Below are positions 25,200 to 37,489 of a stretch of DNA of 64,000 bases, piece by piece. Location: NCBI GenBank assembly GCA_950295325.1, contig OX485804.1, forward strand, positions 14,010,001 to 14,074,000, read 5' to 3'. The translations under genes were made by a program, and so were the position numbers. Within the stretch, counting starts at the first letter, position 1, and every line of letters begins with the position of its first letter. The notes under the pieces were generated by a model. That model saw only the letters and a program-made list of their open reading frames with translations. It ran no database searches and was not told the DNA's origin. The stretch is from Polytrichum commune. Its lineage: Eukaryota > Streptophyta > Polytrichopsida > Polytrichales > Polytrichaceae.

Positions 25200-27130
25200 T
25201 AAGGTGAGATCTCCAAGCTTGATTTATAAAACATTCATGAAGCAAAATCGTTGACACAAAGTCAAAGATCACATCCTTGTAGTTGGATCTTCACTATAAA
25301 ATCATCACGAGGTTCGTGTAAGAAATCTCAAAGCGCAAACTTGGAGAAACTTGGAGAGCTCACCTCCCCCGAAGCCAAAGGGGAGGCCGGAGGGCAAGAA
25401 GCCAAGCAAGTGCGAGGAAGAGGAAGCCACCGGGCCAGTGGCGGTGTGAACTCAAAGGCCATTGGGAACGAGAGCGGCCATAGGGAACGCGAGTGCAAGC
25501 GTAGGAACGTGAGCACGGCCGGGAGGGGAACGCCTTACGACTCAAGAATGGCCCCAAGGCCAGTGGGAATGGGGTTGAGTGAAGGAGGCGAAGAGGCATC
25601 CACCCGTATTTATAGGACATGTGGTCAATAGAAATGGATGGATGTACTCGTAATGAAAATGTAACCACCAGATACCAAGAGATATGTAGTTGGTAGAGAC
25701 ATCTTAGGGATGGTAGATCTAGAGAAATAGACTTCAGACTCTAAATAGATGATATTAATAGACAGTACCCTAATTTTAGCCGCAGATGACATTGATCAAA
25801 TTCTACCAAAACATAGATGTCAAAGACTATTTGAGAGGCCAAGTTAAGGGCCCTAATGCACTTCATTCTACCACGAAGAGTCAACATGAGTGTCCGAGAC
25901 TCCTAGCCTACCAAAGCTCTTATAGGCACCCGTGGTGCATTAGCAAATTCTATTTGACTTTTAGGCACCCGTGGTGCGTTAGAAGATTTCACACAACTTA
26001 TAAGCACCCGCCGTGCATTAGGGTTACTACATAGGCACCCGCGGTGCAATCGGATTGATCCCACAAAGTATTAACACACCACTGAAGAGATTGAGTATTC
26101 TGGGCAATACGGGATGGTCGAAGACTCGGAAAAAGAAATCAAAATTATGAAAACTTGCATGACTAAGGAACTTGAAGAATGCGGTGAGGTTGGAATCTCA
26201 AAGGACTTAGGAAAATGAACACGAGATTTACCTAAGAGGAAAATACTTGGAAGAGATTATGATTTGGAGCCTCAAAGGGGCTATCTCAATAGATTACTAA
26301 AATAAGGATTAATGTACTAAGACTTGAGCATTGAGGGGGATTGGATTACTTACCTACATGCTTTAGCAACTTCGGATTTAAGATGTTAGGATCACATCAT
26401 TGTAATGGCATAAGAAACTCAATCTAATGATTACACACAAAAGAGGGGTCGCCAAGTAGGCGATTCAACATCCCATCACCGTCATGCCTATATTAAGATT
26501 CCATATCAACCTATACCTCGTGTCAATCTAAGGAGACTTAAAGGGGATTAAGTAGGGTATTTGGAAATGAATGTGAGAATTAATCAAATACCTATCTTTG
26601 AGAGATTCCTCTGAGGAATCTTGATAGATATTATTCACACACCTTTTGAGATTGAGATTACACATAAATGGGAGGGTGTGCATTTAGGTTTAATGGACTA
26701 AGAATAATTCCATGATCGTAAGGGTAACCAAACGCACTTCTGAGAAATTTAATTTAGTGAGGGAATATGTTTGCCTCATACCTATTGAGATTTTGAATTC
26801 GAAATGTATAGATAGTCATTCAAACCATGAAAGAGATTGGATTAACCCTACAAGATATTAGACATAAGAATGGTTTTCCTTTAAGAACACTTAACCTTGA
26901 CATTAGGATTTAGGGGAACATTAACTTGAAAATCTAGGGTACCTACTCTTTAAGGATTCATCAGAGAAGAACATCATATTGAGTATAGAAATTAATAGGC
27001 ATATGACCACCTTCGTAAAAGAACATTATAAGAGCGATCTAATTGGGTAGGAGTAATGTCTGTGTAAACCGGTTCAGCAGCGGGTTACACCGTCTAAGGC
27101 CGAGGGTTGAAGGTGGCCTTGACAAAACTG
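25200..27130 (-). mobile_element. LTR-like retroelement remnant
   Basis: A GC-rich island (25330-25600) is preceded, on the minus strand, by CCTATAAATACGG (25608-25620), a TATA box placed as in an LTR promoter. Further right are four ~35-60-bp units around TAGGCACCCGTGGTGCATTAG (25921-26055) and an AT-rich tract ending in GGGTTACACCGTCTAAGGCC (27080), which resembles 4.6-5.3 kb. No gag or pol was recognised, so the retroelement reading is inference; the 126-aa and antisense ORFs in the island are not credible genes. Confidence 0.35.
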
Positions 27131-29140
27131 CATAAAATTGCATGAATGTAATGCACATTGGTTTCATAATAAGGACTTGTGACATATTTCAAGAACCATA
27201 TTCAAGAATATGATCACTTACACGGGCACTTACATAGAGTGTGAACAAATGTTTACTAAGGAAAATGAAATCATGTGAGTTGGATCATCAAATTTTATTT
27301 TGTGTTTCCAAAATTTCTCATCCTACATACAAAAAAATATTGGTGATGGACATGTCAAATTTGAAACAAACACATTCAATATTTCCTATGAATTGTGGAA
27401 GTATTTAATGATTTTAAAAACACTATCAAATTATATCACCTCTACACCGCATTTTATTTTTGCGGGAGTGAAGAAAAGCATTCTTGACAACTCTTCTTTG
27501 GAGAGGAATACAAATCGATTATTGAAAGCCAATAGGTATCATGAGTGTAGCGATTTTGATCGGAAGCCCATTCACCATTCACCGTTTGGGAGGTTGGCTA
27601 TGAGCATCCACTTTTCAAAACTTGGTTGTGTGGTAAACCTTGACTACTCCCCTCGATATTTTTTGTTTGATTTATTGGTGTCAACTATTTGGGGTGCAGA
27701 GAGAGAGGGGGGGGGGGGGGGGGAAGAGGCATAGCCAATTTAAGGAGTGGGGAGGGTGAAATTCGGCTTGTCAAGGGGCCTTTTTGGGGGTGCCAAGTTC
27801 ATGCTTACGTCCACTTCACACATGAGCCAAGAGCCGTGACCTTGTAATGGTGAGGACTCTTGACTCTCATCCAAAGGTCGTACCATGGGTGTTGGGAAAC
27901 CGTTTTATGTAGTCACGGGCCCTCAAGCATAGTGTGAAGTGGGAATGGACCATGTTGCGGGATCATTGCATATTTTGTTGGCGGAAAAAGAGGGGAGCTT
28001 TTGGTTTAATATAACATGTCTCAAACTCTATCAATTTGAGAAAAATTACTTGGTGGTGTTTGTCTGTTGTGGAATCTATATTGGAATATGTTTTGGAATT
28101 TGTCTTACAATCTATCTTGAAATCTATCATGTTGAAAAAAATATTAAAAAAATCATGGTCTCCCGAAATTTTCGTCAGGCGGGCATGACGAAAATTCCAA
28201 GAAATCATGAAACCTTATCCGCATTCTGCCATATAGGACTCCATGTAGACTTTTCATCCATGAAGTCTTCTTTGGGCCTTTTGGCCTTCACCTTCGTGTG
28301 TGAAGTGAACTTGGACGGTCTCTGCCCTTTCAACCAATGAGAGCTCTTAGATTGCAATGGTAACGGGCCTTCAGGCTTGTGTGTGAAGTGACCCTGAGTA
28401 CCATCATCCGTGCAAAATGTGAAACGGGTGTGGAGGACGCATGCACTTGGTGCAAGTGCAATGCCTATTTTCGTATAAAGCTTTTGGGGAAAACCATACG
28501 ATGAACATCTTTTATCCATTGGGCATATATAACTACATAAGCATATAAATATCAATACAAATAATTTAATACGCCTTGGTTGAATTATCCATGGATGTGT
28601 CACACGGTGGAACCATTTTGTGAACGGTTCTTCCACCCCCTCTTCCCATGCAAACCACAAAGTCTTGATGAGGACTCTCTCCTAGAAGTGCACTTGCTCC
28701 CCACTCCCCTATGAATGCCTCCACTATGAATGCCTCCAAAAGGTATGCCCCGACATTGTCATAATTGAAGGCCTTCCCACCCTCGCACGACTCCCCTCTC
28801 AAATGATAGTACATCGAGTTCATATACTATCATGACTAATTCCCCAACACTACTATCCAACAAAAACAAGACAAACATAATTTCTTAGGCCCTTATGATC
28901 AAGTGTGAAGTGAACTTGGACCGTCTCCAGCGTCTTGACCAATCACATAACTTGTATATCATGGGTCATGGGGCCTCAACCTCTATTGTAAAGTGGCCCT
29001 TAGTCAAGTGGTAATTGCTTGATGCAGTTAAGAGGCCATATGGAATTATCAAAATACAACGAAATTTGAAACCCATCTCTTGAGTCAAGAAGAATTAAAT
29101 GATGAAATATGTGATTTCCAACAGTGTGCCAAGCATCAAG
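27131..29140. other. Intergenic region with MITE-like halves and a poly-G tract
   Basis: Poly-G (16) lies at about 27707-27722. Segments at 28285-28400 and 28900-29010 (GTGTGAAGTGAACTTGGAC ... GAAGTGGCCCTTAG) match the right half of the intron-12 element at 24130-24235. ORFs at 27300-27734 and, on the minus strand, 28566-28823 show no known domain and include duplicated CTATGAATGCCTCC units; they are not supported as genes. Confidence 0.45.
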
Positions 29141-29174
29141 TCCATAGTAGTATAAGTAATGCATAGCTTGGTTA

Positions 29175-29370
29175 TGCCTCGTAATATTATTAAGCAATGT
29201 GCATTCGTTCATGCGGGCCCTAAGAATATAACCATGGGATGCCTCAATCTAGTGCAAATTCAAACTTAGTTTGAGTCTCCTTGCACTAGGTTGGGGCATC
29301 CCATGGTTGTATTCTCGGGCCCACATGAACAAACACACATTGCTCAATAATGTTATGCTAGCCCGTGGAC
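29175..29370. repeat. Near-perfect inverted repeat (hairpin), ~65-80-bp arms
   Basis: The left arm (AGCAATGTGCATTCGTTCATGC..GGGCCC..ATAACCATGGGATGCC..CTAGTGCAA, ~29192-29256) is the inverted complement of the right arm (TTGCACTAG..GGCATCCCATGGTT..GGGCCC..CATGAACAAAC..CATTGCT, ~29280-29345), with a loop of about 24 bases. Pairing continues weakly outward (AATAATATTA / AATAATGTTA). No ORF explains it. It could be a small foldback transposon or a young MIRNA-like hairpin. Confidence 0.75.
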
Positions 29371-29379
29371 TGAAGCTTA

Positions 29380-30365
29380 CTTATGTGGTCAAGCGTGTAA
29401 CAAATCTCCTACCTAGCATCCTAGCTCACCAGGGCCTATCTACATTAGCCTAACTTGCATGGGTTTTAATGAGCCTATCTGATTTTAGTTGCTAGCAGTG
29501 TAGTATTGCGGTCCATCAAACACTGATGTACCCCACCTTGCCTTGGTGGCAAGCACGCCCATTTGCCATGCCACATAGGACCACTAAGGCCCTTGGATGG
29601 ACCTTGGTGGATCGACAACTTGGTTGCACCATGGCCGCGACCCACGAGGTCCATTCAGAACTCAACGACACAGGACCCTCATTCATCTTCATGACCCAAG
29701 AAATGTGAGGGTTTCTAGGGCAAATAACTTTCATTCTCCTCAACAATGAATTTTCGATAAACCCACCCTAAAGTGGAACTTAGGATTTGTGACATTTATG
29801 TAAACTCATCCATCTTGGATGAAAAGCTTTGGATAAAATAAGCCCCCTTCAAGATTGAAGACGGATTCATTCAATTGCAATATGCTAGACTAATTCGGGA
29901 TCTCTAATTCTATTTCCGAAGTTAAATGATTAAAAAATAGTCATTTCCGGATTATGAAAATTTCGCTGCGTTTTCACCTTGCAAACGGATGAGTTTACGA
30001 AGACACCACGAATCCCTAGCCCTAAAGTGGTGCTTACACGAGAAATACATTTCTCCTGCCCTGCCCTGCCCTGCCCTGCCCTGCCCGAGAAAACCTCTCT
30101 CCCTACTTTCCAAGCGTCCGAAGAAAACGAGGGTAGTAAGTTATGTAGACAAGAGTTTCCAAGAGCAGCTGCAACGTTCTCTTTTCTTCTCTTCTTGCTC
30201 ACCTCGAACAGGGAGCCACTGCTCACATCACTGACTCATTGCAAACGTGTGTGCGTGTAAGTATCCATTACAGCAGTATATTTGTTTCTGGACTGTAGAA
30301 TAAACAAGAGAAACGAGAGAAACGCACACAGACACTCGCAGATAAGGGTTGAGAAGATTGGTGAG
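29380..30365 (+). promoter_or_regulatory. Upstream region and probable 5' UTR of the TFIIF-beta gene
   Basis: No gene is seen between 29380 and 30366. A pentanucleotide run of CCCTG (five units, 30056-30087) and a pyrimidine-rich stretch (30170-30220) lie within 310 bp of the start codon, where a 5' UTR would be expected. I cannot place the transcription start; no convincing TATA box was seen near it. Confidence 0.35.
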
Positions 30366-30577
30366 ATGGCGGTGAAAGCAGAGGCAGGAGTGGATTGGGA
30401 CGGAACCAATTCCCTTCTGGACACCAACAGTTCCGAGAAATCGGTGTGGTTGTTGAAGGTGCCGCCGCTAGTTGGCAATTCGTGGCAGCAGCATCCCGAA
30501 ACAGGCTCGCATCTCGCCAAAGTCATCATGTCCATGGATCCCTTGAACCCCAACCCTACTGCCGGCCTTCAGGTACC

Positions 30578-30609
<32 letters not shown>

Positions 30610-33600
30610 CACACACACACACACACGAGAATCCGATATAATTCCTGTGAAGAAGTTTTAGGGTTTGGAATGAAGTTCAATAGAAGGAGAGAGCCCTTAT
30701 TTTTCGGTTCACAATTGTAAGATAGAAGTCTAAGAGATATACATATTGCCTTGATTCCGAATCATATCTCAGACGTTTCCTCTTCATTCTCCAATATCTC
30801 ACGGAATATACTAGATTGTCACCTGCGACATTAAAGGGTCAATGATCACTCGAGGTTGGACAAATTCAGATAGCTTGTGTATTTTCATGATCGTCTGCCG
30901 TGGCACAGAGCAGGAGTGAAGAGGGTAAAAGAATTTATTTGACTTAATTCTTGTGAACAAGTTCTAGGGTTTGGAGTGAATCTCAGTATAAGGAGAGCGC
31001 CCTCATTTTACGCCTCGCAATTGTTAGGCAGAAACTGGGAGATAGACATGTTGCCTTGAATTCCGAATCATATCTCAGACATCTACACGTAGTTCTCCAA
31101 GGTCCCACGGAATACACTAGATTGTCACGTGCGACATTAAAGGGTCGATGATGACTTGAGGTTGGACATATTCGTGTGTTTTCATGATCGTATGCTGTGG
31201 CAGAGAGGGCAGGAGTGGCAAAGATAAAGCGAAAATCTGATTCAATACTTGTGAACAAGTTTCAGGGTTTGGATTGAAGCTCAATATAAGGAGAGAGCCT
31301 TTATTCTACAACTCACAATTGTAAGACAGAAACCTGGAGGTAGACATATGGCCTTGAGAACCGAATTATATCTCGAATGTTTATCCGTAATTCTCCAATC
31401 TCACGGAATACACTAGATTGTCACATGCGACATAAAAGGGTAAACGATCACTTGAGGTTGGACAAATTTCTGCAGCTGCCATTATATCACCCAATTGCCC
31501 TGATATTACTGTCAGCTGTGCAATATACCATCCAGAGAGGCATTCTAGTATCTATTGTGGCAGAGAGAGCAGGAGCGATGAAAATCTGATAGAATTCTTG
31601 TGAACAGTTCTAGGGTCTGGAGCCAAGCTCAATATAAGGACAGCCTTTATTGTACGACTCTGTAAGACAGAAATCCGGAGATAAGACATATTGCCAAGAA
31701 TTTTGAACTATTGTATCTCAGGTGTCTGCTCTTAATTCGCCTAGATCTGATGGAATACACTAGATTGTCACCTGCGACAATAAAGGGTCAATGATCACTT
31801 GAGGTTGGACAAGTTTCTGCAGATTCCATTATACAATTCAATACACCACCCAGAGAGGCATGCTAGTATCTAGTATTAGCATATCCTTTAAGCCACTTGT
31901 GCATTAGTTTCACAAAACCTCTCTACTGGTTTTTGTATGCAGTTTACTATGACACTTGCAGAAAAAGAGGCAGGCGTTCCACCTAAGTCTTACACACTCA
32001 ATATAACAAAGGATCTCGTCCCCATGCATATTTTCTCCGAGACACCCCAAGGTACTAATTTTTATATTTTTCCTGTGGAATCGGTCACAATTACTATTGT
32101 CTCTGGTTTAAATTGAAGTACTAAATGAAAGGCTCGCAGGATAAGTAAGGTGACATTACTTAAGTGTGCTGAGGTCTGCATAAAGAGAAATTGAACTGGA
32201 GAATTTGTAGAGAAGATGCTAAGATTTTTGCTCATTCATACCAAGAATTCAGTGGTTTCAAATGGTAAGCGAGTTGTATGTACTAAGCCGAGCCCACTTT
32301 CTGGTATGGATGTGCTAGCGCCAAGTGCTTTCCAACTATGTTTGGTTATCTGATATGTGCCCTAGATATTCAAACCTAAGCTCCTAGAATTTGTATCCTC
32401 ATTTTCATCTTCTTCCAGACCAACGTGTATCACCCCTGTGCATACCCCCTTTTTTTATTTTTTTATCTTTCCTTCCAGTTCTTCATAATTTCTTGTTAAA
32501 AATACACAGGAAAAATAGTCAACTTGATTTCTATCTTCACTTTTTTTTCTTCCTGCTGGGGTTATTTGTTTGTGGAGCGCCAATTACTGTGAAAATACAA
32601 TATGCATCTCTATAATCACTGTATTCTGATAACTTATTGATCTTGTACACTTACAAAGTCCAATACTGGTGTGCCCACTGTGGGGTTATTTTAATGTCTG
32701 CTTGTAGTGTTAGACATGCATGCAGGTTCATTGAAGTGGTCCAGGTTAAGTGGTTGATGCAGGCATGTGGTGATCCACATTGCAATATGTTGCAGGGAAA
32801 TTGAGAGTTGAAGGCAAAGTGGAGCATAAATTTGACATGAAACCAACAAATATTGGCAACAATGATGAGTACAGAAAGCTGTGCAGAGAGCGCTTAAATA
32901 AATCCATGGTCAAAACCCGAACAACACAGGTGTATTTTCTTGCTCCCTTTCATCCCAGCTGAGAAATACCTCTGGAGGAGGAACATGAATTCCTGCAGAA
33001 TTTCATGTAGTTGCTCTCAAAAGTTGTGAATGGATGGTTATCCATTTTAATCATATAAGGATCATCACCTGCTGATGCGCTTTACTATGGGGACTGAACC
33101 TTATGTTTATTTTGGTCTGTGTTGTGTAAAGGTCTTAACAAATGATCGTGGAGGTTATATGAGACCACCCCCTATAGATGCCTGGCCGGTGTCAACGTTC
33201 ACTTCTAAGGTACTGCAGCAAATTTCCAGGTTTCTATTCTTCTATTTAAGTAGAGTAATGCAAGTTATCTGGGGCTGGTTAAAAGTGTGACATTATGGAC
33301 TTTTAGGGCTAAAATTGTGTTATTCTTAAGTATCTGCATTTGGGTTTAAATCATATGTTCTTTGATGTTGGCTTGCTGTGTTACAAGTCTGTATTTTCAT
33401 CAGAGCAGAATGAGTGTCTGTTTTTGGTGAAGCACTCTTTTGTTGCATGCTTATGATGGTTGGTATTATATGTTGGCATTCCAACCATCAGGATAATAAG
33501 AAGAAGGCTCCATCAAGTACTGTCAAGGTTCCAGAAGGTAAGAGGATTCGAAGGGAACGAGGAGAGTTGGAGGAAATTGTATTTAAGCTCTTTGAACGGC

Positions 33601-34135
33601 GACCAAATTGGGCCCTGAAGCAACTAGTGGAAGAAACAGACCAGCCTGTGGTAAGTCCATTGTTTGAGCATTCCCTGACTGTTCATTGGAGTTGCTCAGT
33701 AGTCTTTGAAGTGCCCAATTTTCTTTTACCAAGTTCCTTCTCTTTATGTATGTAGTGTTTTAAGAATCTCAGGCTCGAGGATGTTAAGGTAGATTTTTCG
33801 GTGTTCAAACTCTCTCAATTCTTCACTTTTCTTTGTTTTATTGTCATGACAATAATAGTCTTCTAGGAGATTTTGATACATAATATAGATGTTATGTCAT
33901 TGCACTATTGCTTTGATTTATAGGGTTCAAAGAAGTAACAGCTTAGGAGACAGTTCGGATGAGCCACCAGAATAATAAGTGTTTGGGTAATGGCTTCTGT
34001 GTACAGGCATTTCTCAAGGAGGTGCTTAACGATCTCTGTATCTATAACAAAAGAGGTGCCAATCAAGGTACCTATGAGCTGAAACTTGAATACAAGAGAA
34101 ACGCCGCGCAAGAAGATGTCAAGCCGGCTGTTTGA
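30366..34135 (+). CDS. Transcription initiation factor IIF, beta subunit (RAP30-like)
   Basis: Small subunit of the TFIIF heterodimer, which binds RNA polymerase II and brings it to promoters in the nucleus. Six exons with consistent phases: 30366-30572, 31943-32051, 32796-32929, 33132-33209, 33492-33650, 34007-34135; product 271 aa, usual for plant RAP30. The N-terminal dimerisation part carries SVWLLKVPP, HLAKVIMSMDP and YTLNITKDLVPMHIFSETPQ, then a KVEHKFDMKP segment and LNKSMVKTRTTQ. The C-terminal winged helix starts at KRIRRERGELEEIVFKLFER, continues WALKQLVEETDQPVAFLKEV, and ends GTYELKLEYKRN. The start ATG follows an untranslated leader; the same frame upstream has no ATG-led extension with family resemblance. 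Intron 1 (1.37 kb) is filled by a four-copy tandem repeat and begins with a GA/CA microsatellite. No defect seen. Confidence 0.95.
30579..30627. repeat. GA/CA compound microsatellite
   Basis: A (GA)n tract of about 15 units, with one interruption, runs directly into (CA)n at the start of intron 1 of the TFIIF-beta gene, only seven bases after the splice donor. Confidence 0.9.
30628..31870. repeat. Four-copy ~300-bp tandem repeat inside TFIIF-beta intron 1
   Basis: The landmark TAGGGTTTGGA (or a one-base variant) occurs at 30659, 30965, 31263 and 31611, giving periods of 306, 298 and 348 bp. Each unit also has AGGAGAGAGCCC, GAATCATATCTCAGACG-like, GGAATACACTAGATTGTCAC and GAGGTTGGACAAAT in the same order. 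The copies differ by many substitutions, so the array is old; nothing in it codes for protein. Confidence 0.88.
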
Positions 34136-37100
34136 CAGATACTTGCCTTGTGAGGTGACACGTTCTGGGTCCCACTCAGCTAATTTTCGTCACCAGAAGG
34201 TGAATGTTTTGCGGGGCACAGAGTTGGCTGCTGACTAGAGCAACCTCCTGGAGGAGTCCTTCCAATGAACAATGTATATAACAGCAAAGTGTAGATTCCT
34301 TGTTGCTGCAAACCTTCAGAAATTGGAAGGACAGAGGAATTGCGCTGTTGTTCCTCTAGAATTGCACACATTTGGAAAGGAGGCAAGCAAGCTCTAAGTG
34401 ATGGTCCAGATGATTTGGAAGGTAGCTATGTTCGAGTAGTCATGTCTGGTACCTGCTCTAGAGGACTACAGGCACTGGTCATAGTTCTCAAATTTCAACC
34501 TGATGCTCAATGAGAGGTTGAATCTGATGACTTTGACTGTCATGTACACTGATTTGTATGAGTTCCAGCAATGTCAACTTGGTCATTTTAATCTTGTTTG
34601 AATATGGGTTCTCTCTACTTTTATGCTGCGTACCTATCTTCGTCGAATGGAGTACACTGTTGCTGAAAGGGTGTGTTGCATGCACTTTTGGAATGCTTAA
34701 CATACTCTACATTTTCCTTCAATAATCTTAGATGTGGCTATGTTGCACATCTTGGCACTAAGGTCTTAAGTGGCTCATTTTCATAATTGGACCAGTATAT
34801 TGCATTGGTCTGTGGTTCAGTGAGGATCAAAGAGCAAATATCATAAAGACACATGAGTAAAAGAGATTGGACTACATCTTCAAACTATTTTACACTCAAC
34901 AATGAACACAATGGGGAGGACCTATGTGTTCAGTTACAAAATCAACAAACATGCACTTTTGATAACCATAATGAAATCAATGGAGGTCTAATTTTCAATT
35001 CAGTTTTGGCATATGTTTCATCGTGTTTTTGCTAATGCAACACGAGTTTTGTTGTGTAAATCTAATCGGTAGAAGTTGGAGAACATGTAAAAAGAACAAA
35101 ATAACACCCACATACCTTATTGTGTTGTTGCATTCATTCCAATGTTCATTGACTTTTATCATGGACTTTAAAATCAATTTCACATGATTGAGGTTTATCC
35201 TCATTGAAACTATTTAACCCTTAAAAGCTTGGGGATCTTAGCTTGAATCAAAGATATACTATAAAGTATGAATCAGAAACTTTATTTTGTGTTGGCATAC
35301 AAGAGAAAGTTTGAGAGAGATAATTATAAATCATGTATGTGCAGTTGGGTTAGGGATTTTTATCCTTGGTCTCCACCAAATTATTTTACAAGCATTTCCC
35401 TTCATGAATTAATAAAATTCCAAGACGTATCAAAACCACTTGATCTTTGATATGTTTGGCTAAAATTATGAGTTGCATAATTTGGTGGGAAAAACCAAAA
35501 ATATTCATGTCATTCATATTATTACTTTCCCAAATAGAAAATTCTCTAACATAGACAAAATTAAGGGTTTTAACCACTTCAAAGTTCATACCTTAGAGTC
35601 ATAAATATAAAATTTTGATCAACTTGCTCTAGATGGAGCAAAACTTTATTATGTCTAGGTGCCAAAAAAAACAAGAAAAGAAAAAAGTTTACCTTGGAGA
35701 TGTATCTTTTGAAAAATGCTCACAAAAACTTTTTGGTTTCTTGGGCATTTAGGGGTTAATATACATTTAGAGTTTTTTGAGCACTACTTAAATATGGGTT
35801 CTACTCTGTCAGACAATGTCATGGGGACACTTGCCTACATGTGAAGTAGACATGCTTTACCCTAAAATAGATTAGGAAACTATATGAACCTACTGCTCAT
35901 TCCTAATTTTTGAGTTATGAGAATTCAAGGATTGGGGCTAAAGCTCATGCCATTTGGGCGGGCCCCAACTTGCCATGCCATCACCAAGAAGCAATGTACG
36001 GGAAGTACCAACGTTTAGTTACGAGCTAGCCGATTTTTTTTTGAGATTTCCGAATGAGTTTGCAATGATTCGGATGAGGTACCGATGTAAAATTGTTGAG
36101 GTCGGAAATCAACCAGTTCAAGGGAGAATAGACCGGCAATATGGCCGGTTGAGGCATTATAGTTTGGGATATTTACCGAGTCAATTTTTTAATTTTAGGC
36201 AAGTAGCCGAAGGGACTAGGGATAGGGCGGAAATGTTACTAGGGTAATACTAGACTCATGACTCATAAAGTCAAAACCATGGAGGCTAATTTTTATGGTT
36301 GGTTCCGTTGTCATTAGGCCGATTAGGGTTTTGAGGCTCTAAGCAGCCGTGAACCCTCTTTCACAAGTATAAGAAGAGTTTGAGCCCCTTGGGCAAAGTA
36401 CCTTATTCCTTCATTAGGGTTTTTCTCTCTACCCCATTCTTGCTCTAAGCTTCCGCTTCCGCTCTTGTATTTTCAATTGATGTTTTCAAGCTCCATGTTT
36501 GGCGTCAAGCTTAGTGGGTGGCTTCCGATCTTGTACCACTTGTCAATCTCGTTCAAGGGTACATTCAATTAAGTGTTAAAATGCTAGTTTTTTTTTCCAT
36601 CTTTTCTTTTGGTTTTGCAATTGTGGGTAGTAGTAGTTATGGTGATTGTGGCCATGTCTTGACAATAGATCAATTGTAGGTTGAGTGATGATGTTTGTGG
36701 ATGCATGAAGGTTTGAGGAACATTTATGCTGGATTTTCATGTTGGTGGGTTGATTGTAAGTTGTGGGTGCTTATGGTGGTTTGGGGGATCACATTCGGAT
36801 GTCAGTTGTGAGTGAATAAGGCCCGTTGGGTTGGAAACAAAAATTTGGAAGCTATTTTTAGAATTTATTGGGAGGGGCCATTTGAGAACTTTGATAATAT
36901 CATTGAAGAGGCAATTCCTTTGTGGAAAAATGGAACTAAGTACCGGTTCCTATATGCCAACCATTCATGTTATATGTCTTCTGCAAGTGACGTTTTTTGT
37001 TCAATAACTTCAATTATGTTCCAATTCTAAGGATGTCAATTAGTTTCAAGGTTGCATATATTGTTGTACTAACCAACCTCTTAAAAATGTATGCACTCTC

Positions 37101-37489
37101 TTTGGATCCATACATTTCTCAAAGGCTACATTCTTGGCCCCAAGATGGTGGGGGCTTGGTAAGGTTTAACTCCTTCCAGGGATACTTGGGATTTCTTTCA
37201 ACACAAATACACTCCCTTAAAAGCATAACACCAATTTTAAATTATAAAAAAATATGACTTAATATACTTAACTTTGGAAATATACTGAAGTAAAATTTAG
37301 TAACTAGGAAAATTGCCAAATGGTAAAGGTAAATCTTGGAATTTAACCGAGAAAAAAATTGACTTTTGATAGCTTCCGAGTGAAAAGAAAAAAAATCCGA
37401 ACCATTTTATAAAAGGTAGGAAATGTACCGATTCTTGTATAGAACTTCCCATACTGTGCCAGGAAGGGGGTGTTAGGGCTGCAGTCTAC
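34136..37489. other. Downstream region of TFIIF-beta and intergenic DNA
   Basis: 34136-34800 is likely 3' UTR/terminator sequence of the TFIIF-beta gene, though no polyadenylation site can be fixed. Further right are dispersed repeats (AAAAGAGATTGGACTACAT at 34860), an inverted copy of the tRNA-like head at 35931-35969, and an LTR-like tract at 36230-36560. The 97-aa ORF at 35954-36247 has no recognisable domain and overlaps repeat sequence. Confidence 0.4.

Noticed and set aside
25251-25668. 126-aa plus and 102-aa minus ORFs in a GC-rich island
   Set aside because: Low-complexity coding on both strands and an LTR-like context with a minus-strand TATA box.
27300-27734. 144-aa ORF
   Set aside because: Ends in a poly-G tract, has no recognisable motif and lies in repeat-like sequence.
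35954-36247. 97-aa ORF with a plausible look
   Set aside because: Starts inside a dispersed inverted repeat and resembles no family; likely chance or retroelement debris.
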